A stretch of 64,000 nt of DNA from Gammaproteobacteria bacterium (GCA_003247835.1 QJYB01000108.1:1-64000); one strand, 5' to 3'. Positions 45,610 through 54,418 are shown, numbered from the stretch's first letter. The notes: generated by a model not told the origin, from the sequence alone. Program-made: numbers and translations.

Positions 45610-46640
45610 AACCATTGCCGCTGCTGCCGACGTCACTGGTTGGCAGCTACGCGCAGCCGGGCTGGCTCATCGACCGGGACCGGCTCGGCAGTCGATTGCC
45701 GCCGAGAGTGCTGCTCGACGCGCTCTGGCGGGTACCTCCGGAGCTGCTCGAAGAAGCGCAGAACGATGCCACCATTCTGGCCCTGCACGACCAGCACCGG
45801 GCTGGTGTGGATATCGTGACAGACGGCGAGATGCGTCGTGAAAGCTACTCCAACCGGTTTGCCAACGCCCTCGACGGTGTGGATCTCGATCATCCGGGCG
45901 AGGCGATGGATCGCACCGGGGCGGCGGTGCCGGTGCCTCGTGTGATCGGACCCATCGCCCATCGCGCTCTCGTGGAAGCGCCCCACGTTCCGTTGCTCAA
46001 GGCGCATACGGATCGACCCATCAAGATCACCCTGCCCGGACCCTTCACCATGGCCCAGCAGGCGCAGAACGACTACTACCCGGATGCGGCGGCGCTGGCT
46101 CTGGCCTACGCGGACGCCGTGAACGTAGAGCTGAGAGCACTGTTTGCCGCCGGTGTGGACATCGTTCAGCTCGATGAGCCCTACGTTCAGGCGCGTCCGG
46201 AGGCTGCGCGGGAATATGCCGTGGAAGCCATCGACCGGGCCCTCGAGGGGGCAACCGGTCCCACGGTGCTGCACGTCTGCTTCGGCTACGGCAAGCACGT
46301 CGCGGACAAGCCACCGGGCTACGCGTTCCTCGGCGAGCTCGATCACTGCCGGGCGGACGAGATCTCGGTGGAGTGTGCGCAGCCGAGACTGAAGATGACG
46401 GTGCTGGAATGTCTGCAGAACAAGAAAGTCCACGTGGGTGTGATCGACCTGCGGGATCTGACCCCGGAAACGCCGGAGCTGGTCGCCGATCGCATCCGTG
46501 CCGCGCTCGAGCACCTGCCGGTGGAGCGTATGGTGGTGGCGCCGGATTGCGGCATGAAGTATCTGCCCCGGGACGTGGCGTACGCCAAGCTTTCTGCCAT
46601 GGTGGAGGGTGCGAGGATTGTCCGCGGTGAGATCGGCTGA
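45606..46640 (+). CDS. Cobalamin-independent methionine synthase-like (MetE C-terminal type) protein
   Basis: This 344-residue protein corresponds to the catalytic C-terminal part of MetE only. Zinc ligands seem conserved: H and C in VLHVCFGYG, E in ISVECAQ and C in APDCGMKY. The N-terminal folate domain is missing, so it is a stand-alone core-MetE protein. In a catabolic operon, beside MarR, such proteins could transfer methyl groups from methoxylated or sulfonium substrates to a thiol or folate. The ATG overlaps the marR stop (ATGA). Confidence 0.85.
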   Translation: MKPLPLLPTSLVGSYAQPGWLIDRDRLGSRLPPRVLLDALWRVPPELLEEAQNDATILALHDQHRAGVDIVTDGEMRRESYSNRFANALDGVDLDHPGEAMDRTGAAVPVPRVIGPIAHRALVEAPHVPLLKAHTDRPIKITLPGPFTMAQQAQNDYYPDAAALALAYADAVNVELRALFAAGVDIVQLDEPYVQARPEAAREYAVEAIDRALEGATGPTVLHVCFGYGKHVADKPPGYAFLGELDHCRADEISVECAQPRLKMTVLECLQNKKVHVGVIDLRDLTPETPELVADRIRAALEHLPVERMVVAPDCGMKYLPRDVAYAKLSAMVEGARIVRGEIG

Positions 46641-46658
46641 GGAAGGCGGAGGCACAGT

Positions 46659-46964
46659 ATGAGCAATCCCGAGCACATCGTGGTGGTGACCTTCGAGACC
46701 ACACCTGAGAATCAGGATGAGGCTCTCGAGAAGATCGGTGCCTACATCGATAGCTTCCTGTCGCGGCAGCCGGGGTTCCTCGGCAGCCAGCTGCATCGCG
46801 GGCTGGACGGAACTTCCCTCGTGCACTACGCCCGCTGGCGGTCGGAGGCAGACTTCCAGGCGGCAGGCGAGAAAGCCCGCGCGCATCCGGATCTGCCGGC
46901 GCTGCGACTCTACAAACCCGCCGGCCGCGGCTATGCGGTGTGGCAATCCTATCCGCGCAGTTGA
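46659..46964 (+). CDS. Antibiotic biosynthesis monooxygenase (ABM) domain protein
   Basis: This 101-residue product has the dimeric alpha+beta ferredoxin-like ABM fold: IVVVTFETTPENQDEALEKIG, PGFLGSQLHRGLDG and HYARWRSEADFQA. Family members act as cofactor-free quinol monooxygenases, heme-degrading enzymes or signal proteins. It follows the MetE-like gene and converges with the transporter gene, sharing 16 bp at the 3' ends. Confidence 0.85.
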   Translation: MSNPEHIVVVTFETTPENQDEALEKIGAYIDSFLSRQPGFLGSQLHRGLDGTSLVHYARWRSEADFQAAGEKARAHPDLPALRLYKPAGRGYAVWQSYPRS

Positions 46965-48334
46965 GAGGCAGCGGAGGAAACGGGCCGGGTCGCCCGTCGG
47001 CGATCCCGTCGGTCGAATGCGGCACGCAGACGATCTAGACGCGGCCGGGTGATCGGATAGCGGTAGATCACCAGGATGGCCAGCACGTAACAGGCCGGTG
47101 GCAACAGCGCGATGGCGTATCTGAGCGCCGCGATCTCGTCGGGTCCGTTCTGCGCCCGCGGATCGAAGCCGAACACGCCGAGCAGCGGCAGAGCGATGCC
47201 GAGCGCGAGGGCCTGGGTGGTTTTCGAGCCGAGCGACCAGACCGCCATGTACGCACCGGCGATGCTCTCACCACGACGTCGGGTAGCGACGTCGATCACA
47301 TCGGCCTTCATCGACAGGGACAGCGCGATGAAGTTGCCACCGGCGAAGCCGATGATGGCGGTCATGATCACGAAGGGCACTATCTCACCCGGCGCCAGCG
47401 TCAGATACAGTGGCGTGGTGAGCGCCATGACCAGGGTTCCAGTCATCCACGCCTCCCGCTTGCCGATGCGCCCGGACAGCCAGACCCAGAACGGCAGCCC
47501 GATGATGTTGACGGCGAAGTACGACAGGAGAATGGGCTGCGCCTGCCGTTCGAGATCCATCGCAAAGGTCGTGAACAGCATGAACAGCGTGCCGATCATG
47601 GTGGTGCCGAGCGACATCAGCGTGAAGCCGGCGAACAGCACGAGAAAGGAGCCGTTGCTCAACATGGCCTTGAGATTCCTGAGGATCGGCTGGCGTGCCG
47701 GCGGCGCTACTGCGCGTTCGGGCAGCCGCCACACCGTCACCCCGATGAGGGTGGGCAGCAGTACCAGCGCCATGCCGCCGATGATGACCAGGGCTTCGCT
47801 CGCCACACCGCCATAGCCGAAGAGCTGCGACGCGGCCACAGGCACCAGCAGCACGCTGATGTTGCCGGCGAATCCGAAGGCCTGGCGCCAGCCCGTGATC
47901 CGCGTGCGCTCATCGAAATCATCGGACAGCTCGGCACCCCAGGCGTAGTAGGGAATGTTGATCATGGTCCAGCCGAACCACAGCAGCACGGACCAGATGA
48001 GCAGATAGCTGTTGCTGACGGCGCCGCTGGGTGAGAAGAGCTGGTAAGCCGAGAGCATCATGAGCGGCACACCGGCGAGCATCCAGGGCTTGCGGCGGCC
48101 GAGCCGCGTGCTGGTTCGATCGCTCAGCGCCCCGATCAGGGGGTCTGTGATCACGTCGCTGATCCGGGCCACCATCAGCAGCAGGCCGATATCCGTTATG
48201 CTCAGTCCCAGATCGCGCGAGTAGAAGAACGGCAGATAGAGCGACATGGGAATCACCGCCAGATACATGGCGAATTCCGGCAGGCCGAAAAGCATGAGCT
48301 GAGTGCGGCTGAGCGCCGTGCCTGTCTGCGACAT
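46949..48334 (-). CDS. GPH-type sugar/cation symporter family (MFS) transporter
   Basis: The 461-residue protein has 12 predicted membrane helices and belongs to the glycoside-pentoside-hexuronide:cation symporter family: the signature VARISDVITDPLIGALSDRT and RLGRRKPWM. Members import glycosides or other small solutes with Na+ or H+. It would move a substrate of the nearby enzymes across the inner membrane. ATG 48334 is on the strand opposite to the azoreductase, with a 57-bp gap. Confidence 0.88.
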   Translation of the reverse strand: MSQTGTALSRTQLMLFGLPEFAMYLAVIPMSLYLPFFYSRDLGLSITDIGLLLMVARISDVITDPLIGALSDRTSTRLGRRKPWMLAGVPLMMLSAYQLFSPSGAVSNSYLLIWSVLLWFGWTMINIPYYAWGAELSDDFDERTRITGWRQAFGFAGNISVLLVPVAASQLFGYGGVASEALVIIGGMALVLLPTLIGVTVWRLPERAVAPPARQPILRNLKAMLSNGSFLVLFAGFTLMSLGTTMIGTLFMLFTTFAMDLERQAQPILLSYFAVNIIGLPFWVWLSGRIGKREAWMTGTLVMALTTPLYLTLAPGEIVPFVIMTAIIGFAGGNFIALSLSMKADVIDVATRRRGESIAGAYMAVWSLGSKTTQALALGIALPLLGVFGFDPRAQNGPDEIAALRYAIALLPPACYVLAILVIYRYPITRPRLDRLRAAFDRRDRRRATRPVSSAASQLRG

Positions 48335-48391
48335 CAGAACCGTTCCCCGTGGTCAGCCGTTCCAGTCTGACCCGAACCGTAAGGAAAGTGC

Positions 48392-48991
48392 ATGCCCGTA
48401 CTGCTAGAACTGAGAGCCAGCATCAACTCCACCCGCGGCGAGTCGTCGAAGCTCAGCCAGCGATTCGTCGAACGCTGGTGTGCGAAACACACGGACACCC
48501 GGGTGGTCGTCCGGGATCTGGCGACAGACCCCGTACCGCACCTGACCGCGGAACGGTTTCAGGCGTTCCTGACGCCGGCGGCCGATCGTACACCGGCTCA
48601 GGTGGCCCACGTCCAGGCGAGTGACGCGCTGATCGACGAGCTGAAGCTCGCGGATATCGTCGTGCTGGGCCTGCCGATGTACAACTTCGGCATTCCCTCG
48701 ACACTCAAGGCCTGGTTCGACCATGTGGCCCGGGCCGGTGTGACGTTCAGATACACGGAGAGCGGATCGATCGGTCTGATAGGCGACAAGCCGCTGTACA
48801 TTCTCGCCGCCCGGGGTGGGCTCTATCAGGGCACGGAACGGGATTTTCAGACGGGACACGTCACGCTCTTCTTCAATCTGCTCGGCATCCGCAACATCCA
48901 GTTCGTTTACGCGGAAGGGCTCAATATCAGCCCGGAGAGCAAGGAGGCATCGCTCGAGGTGGCCCGGGAAGCCATCGATGCGCTGATCTGA
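48392..48991 (+). CDS. azoR: FMN-dependent NADH-azoreductase-like quinone reductase
   Basis: The 199-residue flavodoxin-like protein has an FMN phosphate-binding loop RASINSTRGESSKLS and family motifs LGLPMYNFGIPSTLKAWFDHV and RGGLYQ. It fits AzoR/AcpD-type enzymes that reduce azo dyes and quinones by two-electron transfer. In a degradation cluster, a role in quinone detoxification is reasonable. It precedes a TonB receptor by 210 bp. Confidence 0.88.
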   Translation: MPVLLELRASINSTRGESSKLSQRFVERWCAKHTDTRVVVRDLATDPVPHLTAERFQAFLTPAADRTPAQVAHVQASDALIDELKLADIVVLGLPMYNFGIPSTLKAWFDHVARAGVTFRYTESGSIGLIGDKPLYILAARGGLYQGTERDFQTGHVTLFFNLLGIRNIQFVYAEGLNISPESKEASLEVAREAIDALI

Positions 48992-49009
48992 AGCGGTTCC
49001 ACCGTTGCC

Positions 49010-49038
49010 TTGCATATGCTTAGCATACTAGGTATTTT
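49010..49038 (+). promoter_or_regulatory. Family 1 operator and promoter of the first TonB receptor gene
   Basis: -35 TTGCAT (49010-49015) and -10 TATTTT (49033-49038) have a 17-bp spacer filled by the 20-bp site ATGCTTAG-CATA-CTAGGTAT (49016-49035), which matches the copies at 38793 and 43963. Binding there would block the promoter. Confidence 0.78.
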
Positions 49039-49201
49039 TGCACGAGCGCGAACTGGAAGACCGTGGTCGCGCTGCATGCTGTCCGTCCAAGGGGAGGTCG
49101 GGATACCGACCAGGGGCAGCGGATAAAATCAGGCGCGGACGGGATCCGTGCCGGAACGCGCAGGTCAGCTGCGCTGACAAGACTGTGTTGGGAGAGAATC
49201 T

Positions 49202-51523
49202 ATGAATTGTGCTCGTCACGGATGGACGCTGCTCGGCGTCCTGTCACTGTCTTTCGCCCCCCTGCTGCCGATGACCGCGACCGCCGAAGAGATGGCGCAG
49301 GCATCCAAGGGACCCATCGAGGAAGTCATCGTCACGGCACGGTACCGCGAGGAAACCGCGCAGGAAACGCCGATCGCCATCACCGCGTTCAATCAGGCCA
49401 TGCTGGAAGACATCACGGCCCAGGATCTGCGCGACGTCGGCTCGCAGTCACCGAACGTGCGCATCCAGGCCAATACCTTTGCGCCCAACTCCTCGACCAT
49501 TCATATCCGCGGCATGGGCTCGCTGACCATCGAGTCGACGAACGAGCTCAGAAACGGAGTATCGATCAACCAGGTGTACATCTCGCGTCCGGTCGCGACG
49601 CTCGTCGATTTCTTCGACGTCGATACGGTGGAAGTGCTGCGCGGTCCCCAGGGCACCACGTTCGGCAAGAACTCCCTCTCCGGCGCCGTCCGTGTCAACA
49701 CGATCATGCCGGACGGTACCGTCGACTACAATGCGGAGCTCACGGCGGGCAACTATGGCCGCATGGACTTCCGCGGTGGCATCCAGTTCCCGATCCTCAA
49801 CGACACGCTGTCCGCGCGTGTGGCCGTGCTGGCGCAGAACTACGACGGTCACTACAAGAACCGCCTGGGCGGCCGGCTGAACGGCGAGGACGTGGACACC
49901 ATCCGCGGCACGCTGCGCTGGGAACCCACGGACAGTTTCGACGCGACCCTGATCTACGGCTGGCTGAAGGAGCGCAGCGAGGCACCGGGCGGTGACGACC
50001 AGGCTGATCCTGGTATGTTGATCTTTGCCTTCTTCCCGTCCTACACGGGTGAGCCGGACGACGGCGCCTTCACCGTGGGCCGGGATGCGCTCGACTTCTA
50101 CAACACCGACCAGGACAGCCTGACGGGTATCATCAACTGGGACATCGGCCGTTTCACGCTGACCTCGGTCACCGGCTGGATCAAGACCGATGACTTCGCG
50201 GCTGCGGATTTCGATCAGACCGAGCTGCCGTTCTTCCCCACCTTCCGCGAGCAGAACCACGATCAGACCAGCCAGGAGCTGCGCCTGCAGTCGGACTTCG
50301 GCGACATGGGTGGCTTCCTCGGCAATCTCGACATGGTGCTGGGCCTGTTCTACTTCGAGCAGGAGCACGAGATCGTGCAGACGTTCCCGACACTGAACAA
50401 CTCGGCGGACTACGCCCACCAGAAGAACAAGAGCAAGGCGGTGTTCGGTCAGGGTATCTACGCGCTGACGGAGGATCTCAACCTGATCCTGGGCGTACGC
50501 TATACCGACGAATCCAAGGATTTCGAGCGCAATCCGGGCGAAGGTATCCCGACGCCCATCGACTATCTGGATCCGTCGACACGACCCAGCATCGGCTACA
50601 TGGCAGCCACGGACATGACCGTGAACGGCGATCTGGACAGCAACCGGACCACCTGGAAGGTGGGGGGTGACTACCACTTCACCGACAGCATCATGGGCTA
50701 CCTCACGTATTCCACGGGTTACAAGGCTGGTGAGTTCGGTGCACGGGCAGGATCCAACATCACTGTGGGTCCCACGGATGATGAGACGTCCGAAGCCTGG
50801 GAGCTGGGTGTGAAGAGCGAGTGGATGGATGGCAGACTCCGGGCCAACGTTTCGGCGTTCTACACCAAGTACAAGGGGCTGGCTTTCGAAGTGTTCTTCC
50901 CCTCGGAGGACAACCCGACCGGTCAGGAAACGGCCTCTCAGAACATCGGTAAGGCCACCATTCCCGGCATCGAGTTCGAGGTCACCTGGGTACCGATCGA
51001 CGGCCTGACCCTGGACGGCACGCTCGGACTGATGGATCCCGAGTACGACGAGTTCTGTGCGGATCTGGATGGACCGGCCGAGTATGCCACGGTTCCCACT
51101 TCCGACTGCGGCGGTGCCGTCCAGGAGGTAATAACGACGGCCGGCATCAGATATCTGGTGGACGAGGACCACACCGACCTCAAGCTCAGCCGCGCGCCGA
51201 AGACCCAGGCCTATCTAGCGGCCAAATACGAGTGGTTCACGGACATCGGCGGGTTCTTCGTTCGCGCTGCGACCAACTACGAGAGCAGCTACTTCTCGGA
51301 TGGCGCGCTCAACCATCCGAAGGGCAAGACCGGCGACTTCTGGCTGGTCGACGCCAGCGCCGGCTGGACCAGCAAGAACGAGAAGTGGCGCCTCCAGGCC
51401 TGGTGCAAGAACTGCTTCGACAAGACCTACACCAACGGTCTGACGCCGACGGCAAACTACTTCATCCAGCACTTCTACGGCTATCCGCAGCTGTATGGAC
51501 TGACGCTGTCGTTCCGCCAGTAG
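49202..51523 (+). CDS. TonB-dependent outer-membrane receptor
   Basis: The 773-residue receptor has a signal peptide (residues 1-28), a TonB box region (EEVIVTARYR), a plug domain (about residues 45-165; VEVLRGPQGTTFGKNSLSGAV) and a 22-strand beta barrel ending in a terminal aromatic-rich strand (LYGLTLSFRQ). The plug is of the type used in many degraders. Its operator at 49016-49035 ties it to the neighbouring oxygenase genes. The imported substrate is unknown, but probably too large or too poorly soluble for porins. Confidence 0.94.
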   Translation: MNCARHGWTLLGVLSLSFAPLLPMTATAEEMAQASKGPIEEVIVTARYREETAQETPIAITAFNQAMLEDITAQDLRDVGSQSPNVRIQANTFAPNSSTIHIRGMGSLTIESTNELRNGVSINQVYISRPVATLVDFFDVDTVEVLRGPQGTTFGKNSLSGAVRVNTIMPDGTVDYNAELTAGNYGRMDFRGGIQFPILNDTLSARVAVLAQNYDGHYKNRLGGRLNGEDVDTIRGTLRWEPTDSFDATLIYGWLKERSEAPGGDDQADPGMLIFAFFPSYTGEPDDGAFTVGRDALDFYNTDQDSLTGIINWDIGRFTLTSVTGWIKTDDFAAADFDQTELPFFPTFREQNHDQTSQELRLQSDFGDMGGFLGNLDMVLGLFYFEQEHEIVQTFPTLNNSADYAHQKNKSKAVFGQGIYALTEDLNLILGVRYTDESKDFERNPGEGIPTPIDYLDPSTRPSIGYMAATDMTVNGDLDSNRTTWKVGGDYHFTDSIMGYLTYSTGYKAGEFGARAGSNITVGPTDDETSEAWELGVKSEWMDGRLRANVSAFYTKYKGLAFEVFFPSEDNPTGQETASQNIGKATIPGIEFEVTWVPIDGLTLDGTLGLMDPEYDEFCADLDGPAEYATVPTSDCGGAVQEVITTAGIRYLVDEDHTDLKLSRAPKTQAYLAAKYEWFTDIGGFFVRAATNYESSYFSDGALNHPKGKTGDFWLVDASAGWTSKNEKWRLQAWCKNCFDKTYTNGLTPTANYFIQHFYGYPQLYGLTLSFRQ

Positions 51524-51546
51524 GATAGGTGCAGGAACGGTCCGAC

Positions 51547-51569
51547 GCCGGCTGCCCCGGGCAGCCGGC
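51547..51569 (+). terminator. Intrinsic terminator after the first TonB receptor
   Basis: Perfect 10-bp stem GCCGGCTGCC / GGCAGCCGGC with a 3-base loop, 24 bp after the receptor stop, followed by ATTTCT. The short T-run makes it a plausible intrinsic terminator. Confidence 0.78.
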
Positions 51570-51627
51570 ATTTCTGCCTGATGACGACCGTTCTGACCGT
51601 CGGTGCGCCGTCTATCATCGACGCGCC

Positions 51628-51672
51628 TATTGACAACGATGGTCAATGATATTGATCCTTGACCATTCAAGG
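51628..51672 (+). promoter_or_regulatory. Family 3 operator region upstream of VOC gene 1
   Basis: Contains TATTGACAACGA (51628-51639) and the palindrome TCAAT-GAT-ATTGA (51643-51655), both shared with 59236-59269. A second inverted repeat CCTTGA-CCAT-TCAAGG lies at 51657-51672. TTGACA (51630-51635) may be a -35, but a matching -10 is unclear. Confidence 0.65.
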
Positions 51673-51730
51673 CCGATGGCCAGCGCTACGGCCGTGGAAT
51701 GTTGGGGAACTGGAAGACGAGGAACTTCAG

Positions 51731-52276
51731 ATGACGACCAGAAGCAACGAAAAATTCGAGATCCGCGGTATCAACCATCTGGCACTGGTGTGCCGGGATA
51801 TGAAGACGACCGTGGATTTCTACACCGGCGTGCTCGGCATGCCGCTGACCAAGACCATCAACCTGCCGGGCGGCATGGGACAACACTTCTTCTTCGACAT
51901 CGGTAACCGTGATTCGCTGGCGTTTTTCTGGTTTCCCGACGCGCCGGATTCCGTACCGGGTGTCACCCACGCCGAGAGCCTGGTCGGCAAGGGGTCCATC
52001 ACCTCGGCACACGCCTCCATGAACCACGTGGCCTTCGACGTGCCGGAGGAGAAGATCGAGGAATACCAGAAGAAGCTCGAGGCGGCGGGCGTGGAGTGCA
52101 CGGCGGTGGTCAACCACGACGATTCTGAAACTCAGGCGAGCCCCACGCTCACGCCGACCACGTTCGTGCGGTCGATCTACTTCAAGGATCCGGACGGCAT
52201 TCTGCTCGAGTTCGCGGCGTGGACCCGCGAGCTGGACGAGCGGGACGTGAACGCGGAGCCGATGGCCGTCGACTGA
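51731..52276 (+). CDS. VOC-family protein 1
   Basis: The 181-residue product is a VOC protein with a possible metal triad of H16, H99 and E160 (GINHLALV, MNHVAFDV, GILLEFAAW) and the motif GQHFFFDIGNRDSLAFFWFPD. It resembles extradiol-type dioxygenases or glyoxalases; substrate not evident. The RBS is GAGGAA. It is a paralogue of the VOC protein at 59960-60550. It is convergent with MarR 2, with a hairpin (52292-52309) between. Confidence 0.87.
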   Translation: MTTRSNEKFEIRGINHLALVCRDMKTTVDFYTGVLGMPLTKTINLPGGMGQHFFFDIGNRDSLAFFWFPDAPDSVPGVTHAESLVGKGSITSAHASMNHVAFDVPEEKIEEYQKKLEAAGVECTAVVNHDDSETQASPTLTPTTFVRSIYFKDPDGILLEFAAWTRELDERDVNAEPMAVD

Positions 52277-52291
52277 CGGTCGGTCTCGGTG

Positions 52292-52309
52292 GCCCCGCGT
52301 TCGCGGGGC
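52292..52309. terminator. Bidirectional hairpin between convergent genes
   Basis: GCCCCGCG-TT-CGCGGGGC is a perfect 8-bp stem with a 2-base loop between the convergent VOC 1 and MarR 2 genes. It lacks a T-run on the plus strand, so terminator strength is uncertain. Confidence 0.55.
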
Positions 52310-52322
52310 TGTGCCAGCGCCG

Positions 52323-52832
52323 TTATTTTCTCCGGCTGCCGGGCAGATCATCGGCATCGGCAATCTCGGGCCCCCAGTCCGCTGCCAGTGCGGACTTGAG
52401 GCCGTCGAAGCGGCGTCTGCCGATCCTCTGCTCCAGCGCCTGTTCGATCCTGGCCAGCGTTTCCAGCGCCAGGTCGCGTAGTTCACCCGATTCCTCAGAC
52501 AGCCGATACAGGTTACGCCGCGGATCCTCCGGATCCGGCGCGCTCTGAATCACTCCCGCGTCGATCAGCGACTTCGCCATGTGATGGACGTTCTGGCGGG
52601 TGAGTCCCATTTCCCGCGCGATGTCCGCAGGGCGGTCGATGCCGAGCGCGATGTGCATCAGAATCATGGACTGAGTCCGGTGCAGCGGTTCGAAGCCGCT
52701 GGACCGCAAGACGTTCTGCAGGCTGTTGTCGAACCAGTCCAGTGCCCGTGTCAGACCGGCCATGATGCGCGCTGCCACCCGCGGAGTTGACTGTGCTGAC
52801 GGTGTGGACGACTTGGGTTTCGTGTTCTTCAT
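52323..52832 (-). CDS. MarR-family transcriptional regulator 2 (candidate for site family 2)
   Basis: The 169-residue product has the MarR winged helix (HRTQSMILMHIALGIDRPADIAREMGLTRQNVHHMAKSL split across the recognition helix) and wing (PDPEDPRRNLYRL). ATG 52832 is given; TTG 52859 is an alternative. It is divergent from the class D monooxygenase gene, with a family 2 palindrome between them. The C-terminus ALAADWGP resembles that of the MarR at 60550, so the two are paralogues. Confidence 0.88.
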   Translation of the reverse strand: MKNTKPKSSTPSAQSTPRVAARIMAGLTRALDWFDNSLQNVLRSSGFEPLHRTQSMILMHIALGIDRPADIAREMGLTRQNVHHMAKSLIDAGVIQSAPDPEDPRRNLYRLSEESGELRDLALETLARIEQALEQRIGRRRFDGLKSALAADWGPEIADADDLPGSRRK

Positions 52833-52904
52833 GAAGTGGTTACCGATCGCGTGCGGCAATCATAGCCGCTGCGCAGGTGTTCTTTCCGAACAGTCGTGCC
52901 AAGC

Positions 52905-52943
52905 TTGCACGGAAAAACTCTCTGCGTAAAATGATTTGACGCT
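52905..52943 (+). promoter_or_regulatory. Family 2 operator and promoter of the class D monooxygenase gene
   Basis: -35 TTGCAC (52905-52910) and -10 TAAAAT (52927-52932) are spaced by 16 bp. The 21-bp palindrome TGCGTAAAAT-G-ATTTGACGCT (52923-52943; 8 of 10 arm positions pair) overlaps the -10. It matches the better copy at 57428-57456. Confidence 0.75.
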
Positions 52944-52967
52944 AAATCCCGGGGGAGGGAAAACGCC

Positions 52968-54131
52968 GTGAACGAACAGGAGCTGGTCGAGCGCGTCCGG
53001 GCGCTGGCGCCGATGGTGGAAGCGCACGCGCGCCAGGCGGAGGAGGAGCGTAAACCGGTCGACGCCGTCATGAAGGCCATCGAGGATGCCGGCGTCTACC
53101 GGTACTTCGTGCCGAAGCGCTACGGCGGCTACGAGTTCTCCCTGACCACGTTCATGGACATCGGCATGATTCTCGGCGAGGCGTGCCTGTCCACGGGCTG
53201 GGTCACCACCTTCTGCATGGAGCACAACTGGCTGCTCGCGCTCTACAACAAGCAGGCCCAGGACGACATCTTCGGCAGGCAACCCTACATCATCGCGCCG
53301 GGCGCGCTGGCGCCGAAAGGCACGGCCACGCCGGTCGAGGGCGGTTACCGGCTGACGGGTCGCTGGGAGTGGGGCACGGGTGTGATGCACTCGGACTGGG
53401 TGATGGTCGGCGGGCTCACGCCGATCGAAGGTTCGGATCAGCCCGATCTCTGCATGTTCATCGTTCCGCGGGATCAGGCCGAGGTGATCGACACCTGGCA
53501 TACCGCCGGCATGATCGGTACGGGCAGCAACGACATCGCGGTGCACGATGTCTTCGTGCCGGCTCACCTGGTGCAGAATCTTTCGGAAATGCGTGACGGC
53601 CGTTGCCCGGGCGGCAAGGTCAACGACTCTTACCTCTATCGGATGCCCATGTTGCCTGTGCTGGGACTCACCGCCGCCGCGCCCGTGGTGGGTGGTGCCA
53701 GCAAGGCGGTCAAGGTCTTTCAGGAGCGGCTCCAGGAGCGGTTCGTCTACGGCACCGGCACGAAGCAGGGCGAAAAGCCCATCGCGCAGATCCGCCTCGG
53801 CCTGCTCAAGGCGCGGGTGGAAAGCCTGCAGGCCAGGCTGAAAGACACCGCGCGGGAAGTGGAGGACTGGGGAAAGTCCGGGGAGCCGTGCCCGGCACTC
53901 GAGCGCGCCAGGCTGCGCGTGCAGATCGGCACCATCGTCCGGGAAGCGCGGGACATCGCCCGCGACGCGGTGGAAGCGAGCGGTGCCCATGCTCACTTCC
54001 TCGACAACCCGCTGCAGCGGATTCTGCGCGACGTGCACACGGCATCCTGCCACACGGTGTTCGACCTCGACGTGTCCGCGGAGCAGTACGGACGGCTACT
54101 GCTGGGGCTGGCGCCGAACGCGCCGTTCTGA
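52968..54131 (+). CDS. Class D flavin-dependent monooxygenase (acyl-CoA dehydrogenase fold)
   Basis: The 387-residue product has the acyl-CoA dehydrogenase fold of class D two-component monooxygenases (HsaA/HpaB relatives). Motifs include VPKRYGGYE, GACLSTGWV-type (ILGEACLSTGWVTTF), RLTGRWEWGTG and the C-terminal NPLQRILRDVHTASCHTVFD. Such enzymes use reduced FMN/FAD for ortho-hydroxylation of phenols, for example steroid ring hydroxylation, or for N-hydroxylation. A flavin reductase gene is present at 36992-37609. Start GTG 52968 follows GGGGGAGGG. Confidence 0.86.
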   Translation: MNEQELVERVRALAPMVEAHARQAEEERKPVDAVMKAIEDAGVYRYFVPKRYGGYEFSLTTFMDIGMILGEACLSTGWVTTFCMEHNWLLALYNKQAQDDIFGRQPYIIAPGALAPKGTATPVEGGYRLTGRWEWGTGVMHSDWVMVGGLTPIEGSDQPDLCMFIVPRDQAEVIDTWHTAGMIGTGSNDIAVHDVFVPAHLVQNLSEMRDGRCPGGKVNDSYLYRMPMLPVLGLTAAAPVVGGASKAVKVFQERLQERFVYGTGTKQGEKPIAQIRLGLLKARVESLQARLKDTAREVEDWGKSGEPCPALERARLRVQIGTIVREARDIARDAVEASGAHAHFLDNPLQRILRDVHTASCHTVFDLDVSAEQYGRLLLGLAPNAPF

Positions 54132-54135
54132 TTCG

Positions 54136-54408
54136 TCAGTCGGCAGAGGCTTCCGCACGCGCCAGCGAGCGAACGCGACGGCGCACGTTCAGCCCGAACA
54201 GTACCGCGCAGACCAAAGCGACCAGCGTCGAAGACCAGGAAAACGCCGCCTCAAAACCCCACCAGTAGCGGAGCAACGCATAGGCTGGGTAGATCACGAA
54301 CAGCACCGAGGCGCCGAGCACGGCGGCGGTGATGTTGATCTTCGCGTCGCTCACCTCGAAGGGGGCGGCTGTCTCCACGTTCGCGGGGGGCAGAAAGTCG
54401 TCGCGCAT
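54136..54408 (-). CDS. Small inner-membrane protein of unknown function
   Basis: The 90-residue product has two predicted membrane helices (about residues 28-47 and 55-75) and a basic C-terminus (RRRVRSLAR). It is encoded 10 bp downstream of the CopD-like protein gene on the same strand, and ends 4 bp from the convergent monooxygenase gene. It may be a small partner of its neighbour. I do not recognise the family. Confidence 0.68.
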   Translation of the reverse strand: MRDDFLPPANVETAAPFEVSDAKINITAAVLGASVLFVIYPAYALLRYWWGFEAAFSWSSTLVALVCAVLFGLNVRRRVRSLARAEASAD

Positions 54409-54418
54409 GGCTTGCTCC

